Shown: piece after piece, positions 62,101 to 64,000 of the stretch
Position numbering within the stretch: position 1 is the stretch's first letter
Layout of the letters: each line of letters begins with the position of its first letter
DNA from: Haliclystus octoradiatus
Lineage: Eukaryota; Cnidaria; Staurozoa; Stauromedusae; Haliclystidae
Length of the DNA stretch: 64,000 nt
Reading direction: 5' to 3'
NCBI GenBank assembly: GCA_916610825.1
Contig: OU744454.1
Span: forward strand, 1,141,001 to 1,205,000
Made by a program: the position numbers and the translations under genes
The notes under the pieces: model-generated
Database searches by the model: none
What the model saw: only the letters and a program-made list of their open reading frames with translations
Told to the model about the DNA's origin: nothing

Positions 62101-63957
62101 ACATGGTGCATTTAGTGCACTGTACATTACCGTTATGTGGTTCCAAAGTGCTGTATTTTATCAATTCCATCTTGTATCATAAATTATTTTCAAATGCTGG
62201 TAATTAGTTTTATAAATATTTTTTTATTTCAGCTTCTGCAGTGACACTGGGGTATGGGGATGTACGTTGATGGCATGTCTGCCCAAATGTAAGAATATAG
62301 GATTAATATTCAAGTCAAACCTACTACAACTGGCAACATCTACCCCTATGTCTATGTCCAATGTTTACAGCCCAATGATAGTCATTTAATAAAAATAATA
62401 TTTTCTTTTAAACAACCCTGTATATAAAGGTCACCTGCATATAGTGGGCACTCTAGCAATGTCTAAATAGTATTTCCTACTGAATCAACCCTGAAAGTTT
62501 TCACGGTCTTGAAGGTTGAAACAACGTCTGATTGAAAATCTTCAAAGTCGCACTACTGCAATTTGATGCACCCTTGAGTGTTGACTCTGTCGCTGCTCAT
62601 GTCACCCTCAAACAGTGTCTGCAATTTCAGTAACGTGGTCCAAATGACATTACATAATATTGAGCACTGAACAAATAATTGATTATTTGATATGTAAAGT
62701 TTATATCTTTTTCTTCATTTAATAGTATGCCTCCATAACAAAAAAATAATTAAAGAAGGAACATCAATAAAAGTGGATTGTAACACTTGGTAGGTTAAAA
62801 ATGTGTCAACATCTTGAGTTGTTCATGGCCGTAACTATCTTCCGATGACTGGGGTTATTTCTAATTTTTACCTGACAAAATAGCCATGGCAGATACATGG
62901 CCCCCAATGGGATGTCTCACACCCCCTGGATTTATGGCCGTGATCACATAATTACATTGTATTCATTTCTAAATACAATTGAGATGATACCCTTTCATCA
63001 CAATGTTGTTGGAACAGTGTTTAATTTGATCAGTATTGCCATGGTTCAGGTCATGATCACGACAGTCCAACTGCGAAGCATTGTTACATTGGCTAACTGA
63101 CTATTGAGTAAAGGATTGGTTATCAAAGGACTTTTGCTTGCATGCAGATGAGAATGAATGCCTAAAAGAGCACCTACTGTATAGACATTATCATTATAAT
63201 AATCCTTATCATAATCATGTCATCATCAATTTTTGCAGTCATTGCAGTGGTGGTGAATTGGCCTGTACCAAAATGGCGTGTTTAGGACCTTCTGCGGAAC
63301 CAGAGGCAACTCCCGAACCAGAATATACACCAATGCCAGAAGCAGAATATGCTACAACCAAATCTCAATCAGGTAATTTTAAATATTTGGCAGTGGGATG
63401 ATGCTCTGTAGACAACATCAGGATTCATCTCAAATGTCTTAAAGTTTCCAATGGGGCAATTTTTTCGATTAATAATTCATTTTTGTGATTCCATTTCGTT
63501 AGGTTGTACTCACAATGATAATTTCTACAAACCAAAAGAAACGCGCATGGCAGATGATGGATGCAATCACTGGTAAGATCAATTATTTGTTACGTTGATT
63601 ATAATAACGTGCAAAACCTTGAAAATTTGATCATGCTGAATTTTTCCTGACTTCTGAAACAGGAACAAATTTTCACGAATATTACGCGTCCATTAAGCTC
63701 GCAAAACCACTCTCCCCATTACTTATTTCTTATACCTAACGATTTACCCAGAAAAAATGGTAGACACATATTTCTCAAAGGAAGTTATTTTATAAACTTC
63801 TATCATTTGTCGTAGGCTATTTATCAGGAAATCGACAATGTGTCAATCGAAATCATTTATTGTCTTAATTAATTGTTTGTGTGTGTCGTTTGTAGCTTTT
63901 GCGGTGAAACTGGTGTATGGGGATGTACAATAATGGCTTGTCTACCTAAAAAGCCAG
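53092..63957 (+). CDS. Secreted multi-pacifastin-domain protein, 3' end outside window
   Basis: Exons: 53092-53185, 54789-55232, 56221-56284, 56906-56979, 57437-57500, 58189-59084, 59505-59574, 59968-60023, 60461-60524, 60973-61106, 61770-61839, 62233-62288, 62726-62789, 63239-63372, 63503-63572, 63896-63957. The protein has a signal peptide, an unknown N-terminal domain and seven modules of the form C-x(14-18)-CNTCxC-x2-4-G-xW-xCTxxAC, which is the pacifastin light-chain inhibitor pattern with a longer C1-C2 loop. Pacifastins inhibit trypsin- or chymotrypsin-like serine proteases. The residue after CT is the usual P1 position; here it is L, E, L, K, L, K and I in order. Each module is two exons: phase 1 outside, phase 2 inside the third Cys codon. 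The last donor (63958) continues past the window. Confidence 0.88.
54789..55232 (+). CDS. N-terminal domain of unknown family
   Basis: A single phase 1-1 exon, about 148 residues, with Cys in SSCILVTI, VRCTGAN, TRCNPT and GWCHKDN. Alternating hydrophobic strands (INVIVSLPSGE, VFLPVEIKLENL, AFDVGIVLNNGW, VALSLEVLRIKTT) suggest a beta sandwich. It ends in a Thr/Pro hinge (TTLMPTTATPK). I do not recognise the family. Confidence 0.75.
56030..56175. mobile_element. Inverted-repeat MITE
   Basis: ACAGTTTCCTATGAGCTGTT, GATATTTGGC ... GCCAAATATCAATAGCTCAT, AGGAAACTGT: inverted ends of about 35 bases in an intron of the pacifastin gene. Confidence 0.75.
56221..56979 (+). CDS. Pacifastin module 1
   Basis: Exons 56221-56284 and 56906-56979. 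The spliced junction TG|T restores Cys, giving DCNTCFCNNGFWGCTLMAC after GCLLDGKLYEPGHTRMQ. Six cysteines. P1 Leu suggests a chymotrypsin-like target (inference). Confidence 0.9.
57437..59084 (+). CDS. Pacifastin module 2 with 42-bp coding minisatellite
   Basis: Exon 57437-57500 (VCIYNNEEFSEGSTRKMDCN...) joins 58189-59084, giving DCNTCSCGNGMWACTEMAC. P1 would be Glu, unusual for an inhibitor. The second exon continues with GPEGTPEPE and nineteen complete copies of a 14-residue unit (MPEGTPEPEAEHSP) from 58241 to 59038 plus a truncated one, an acidic Pro-rich rod. It ends TMANRRG at a phase-1 donor. Confidence 0.9.
57600..58010 (-). mobile_element. Possible solo-LTR-like element
   Basis: The minus strand begins near TGTGTAGGATTTAGTTATG and has a CGAATAAAGACGTG polyadenylation-like motif and CCCCGAATAAACTTATAA near the end. 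No target-site duplication could be confirmed, so the call is weak. It lies in the intron before the minisatellite exon. Confidence 0.3.
58241..59038 (+). repeat. 42-bp tandem minisatellite, 19 complete units plus one truncated
   Basis: The unit encodes EGTPEPEAEHSPMP. The unit length is a multiple of three, so frames stay open on both strands. Variants (CATTCACCA, CACTCTCCC, CACTCTCCA; GCACACC or GCACGCC) form a five-unit higher-order repeat: 58607-58816 appears the same as 58817-59026. Confidence 0.95.
59505..60023 (+). CDS. Pacifastin module 3
   Basis: Exons 59505-59574 and 59968-60023: CEHNGVFYKPKENRKADDG then CNTCFCSDTGVWGCTLMAC. P1 Leu. Inside the first copy of the large tandem duplication. 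Confidence 0.9.
60461..61106 (+). CDS. Pacifastin module 4 with acidic tail
   Basis: Exons 60461-60524 and 60973-61106: CLHNKKIIKEGTSIKVD then CNTCHCSGGELACTKMAC. P1 Lys, trypsin-like. It continues LGPSAEPEATPEPEYTPMPE, a short relative of the module-2 minisatellite unit. Confidence 0.9.
61770..62288 (+). CDS. Pacifastin module 5 (duplicate of module 3)
   Basis: Exons 61770-61839 and 62233-62288. Identical to module 3 except CEHNG becomes CEHDG. Offset 2,265 bases from module 3. Confidence 0.9.
62726..63372 (+). CDS. Pacifastin module 6 (duplicate of module 4)
   Basis: Exons 62726-62789 and 63239-63372. The protein is identical to module 4; one synonymous change (TTG to TTA Leu) was seen. 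One extra T lies in the polypyrimidine tract before the second exon. Confidence 0.9.
63503..63957 (+). CDS. Pacifastin module 7
   Basis: Exons 63503-63572 and 63896-63957: CTHNDNFYKPKETRMADDG then CNHCFCGETGVWGCTIMAC. P1 Ile. CNHC replaces CNTC. It is module-3-like but outside the near-identical duplication, so it is an older copy. The gene continues after the donor at 63958. Confidence 0.88.
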
Positions 63958-64000
63958 GTATGTGCTTTATGCTGTTAAAAAGAAAACGGCTTAGCTTATT

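Larger units (their letters stand above)
61356..63437 (+). repeat. Segmental tandem duplication, copy 2
   Basis: Second copy, containing modules 5 and 6. Separated from copy 1 by about 185 bases (61172-61355) with a palindromic MITE-like look (CTTGTTTTTCTGATG...TTCTCGTGTCTCCC) similar to the element at 56030-56175. Confidence 0.95.

Overview
The window is intron-rich, AT-rich eukaryotic nuclear DNA from an animal. GT-AG introns, a nuclear-type tRNA-Glu, SINE-like and MITE-like repeats, and extracellular domain proteins (pacifastin, CUB, discoidin, LamG, MANEC/MANSC-type) point to a non-vertebrate bilaterian, probably a marine invertebrate such as a lophotrochozoan or ambulacrarian. I cannot name the species. 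All recognised protein genes lie on the + strand; exon coordinates were read by hand from reading frame, splice sites and phase continuity.

Layout: (1) 136-12835, the 3' part of a CIP2A orthologue (16 exons read; the start is upstream of the window). It has a short coiled coil and one intron with the hallmarks of a U12-type AT-AC intron (5906-6571). (2) 14028-15071, an intronless class A GPCR of unknown ligand with altered core motifs. (3) 15072-19083, non-coding; the signal-peptide exon of the next gene may be hidden here. (4) 19084-46826, a single gene for a type I membrane protein of about 2,550 residues: MANEC1, a 480-residue low-complexity exon, a discoidin domain, a LamG jelly roll, CUB, MANEC2-4, two WSC-like domains, MANEC5-10 with Thr/Pro/Lys-rich spacers, one transmembrane helix and a short acidic Ser-rich tail. 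Nearly every junction is phase 1. A tRNA-Glu lies inside one intron on the minus strand. (5) 46827-53091, non-coding with several MITE-like elements. (6) 53092-63957 and onward past the window edge, a secreted protein with a signal peptide, an unrecognised N-terminal domain and at least seven pacifastin-type modules. Each module is split by a phase-2 intron inside its third cysteine codon. A 42-bp coding minisatellite follows module 2, and modules 3-4 are duplicated as modules 5-6 in a near-identical segment of about 2.1 kb.

Nothing shows that these four genes act together; the neighbourhood looks like ordinary animal gene order. The most unusual items are the ten-MANEC receptor and the modular pacifastin gene, both built from phase-compatible exons. 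The introns carry several repeat families, some represented by two or more copies, which allows their ends to be seen.
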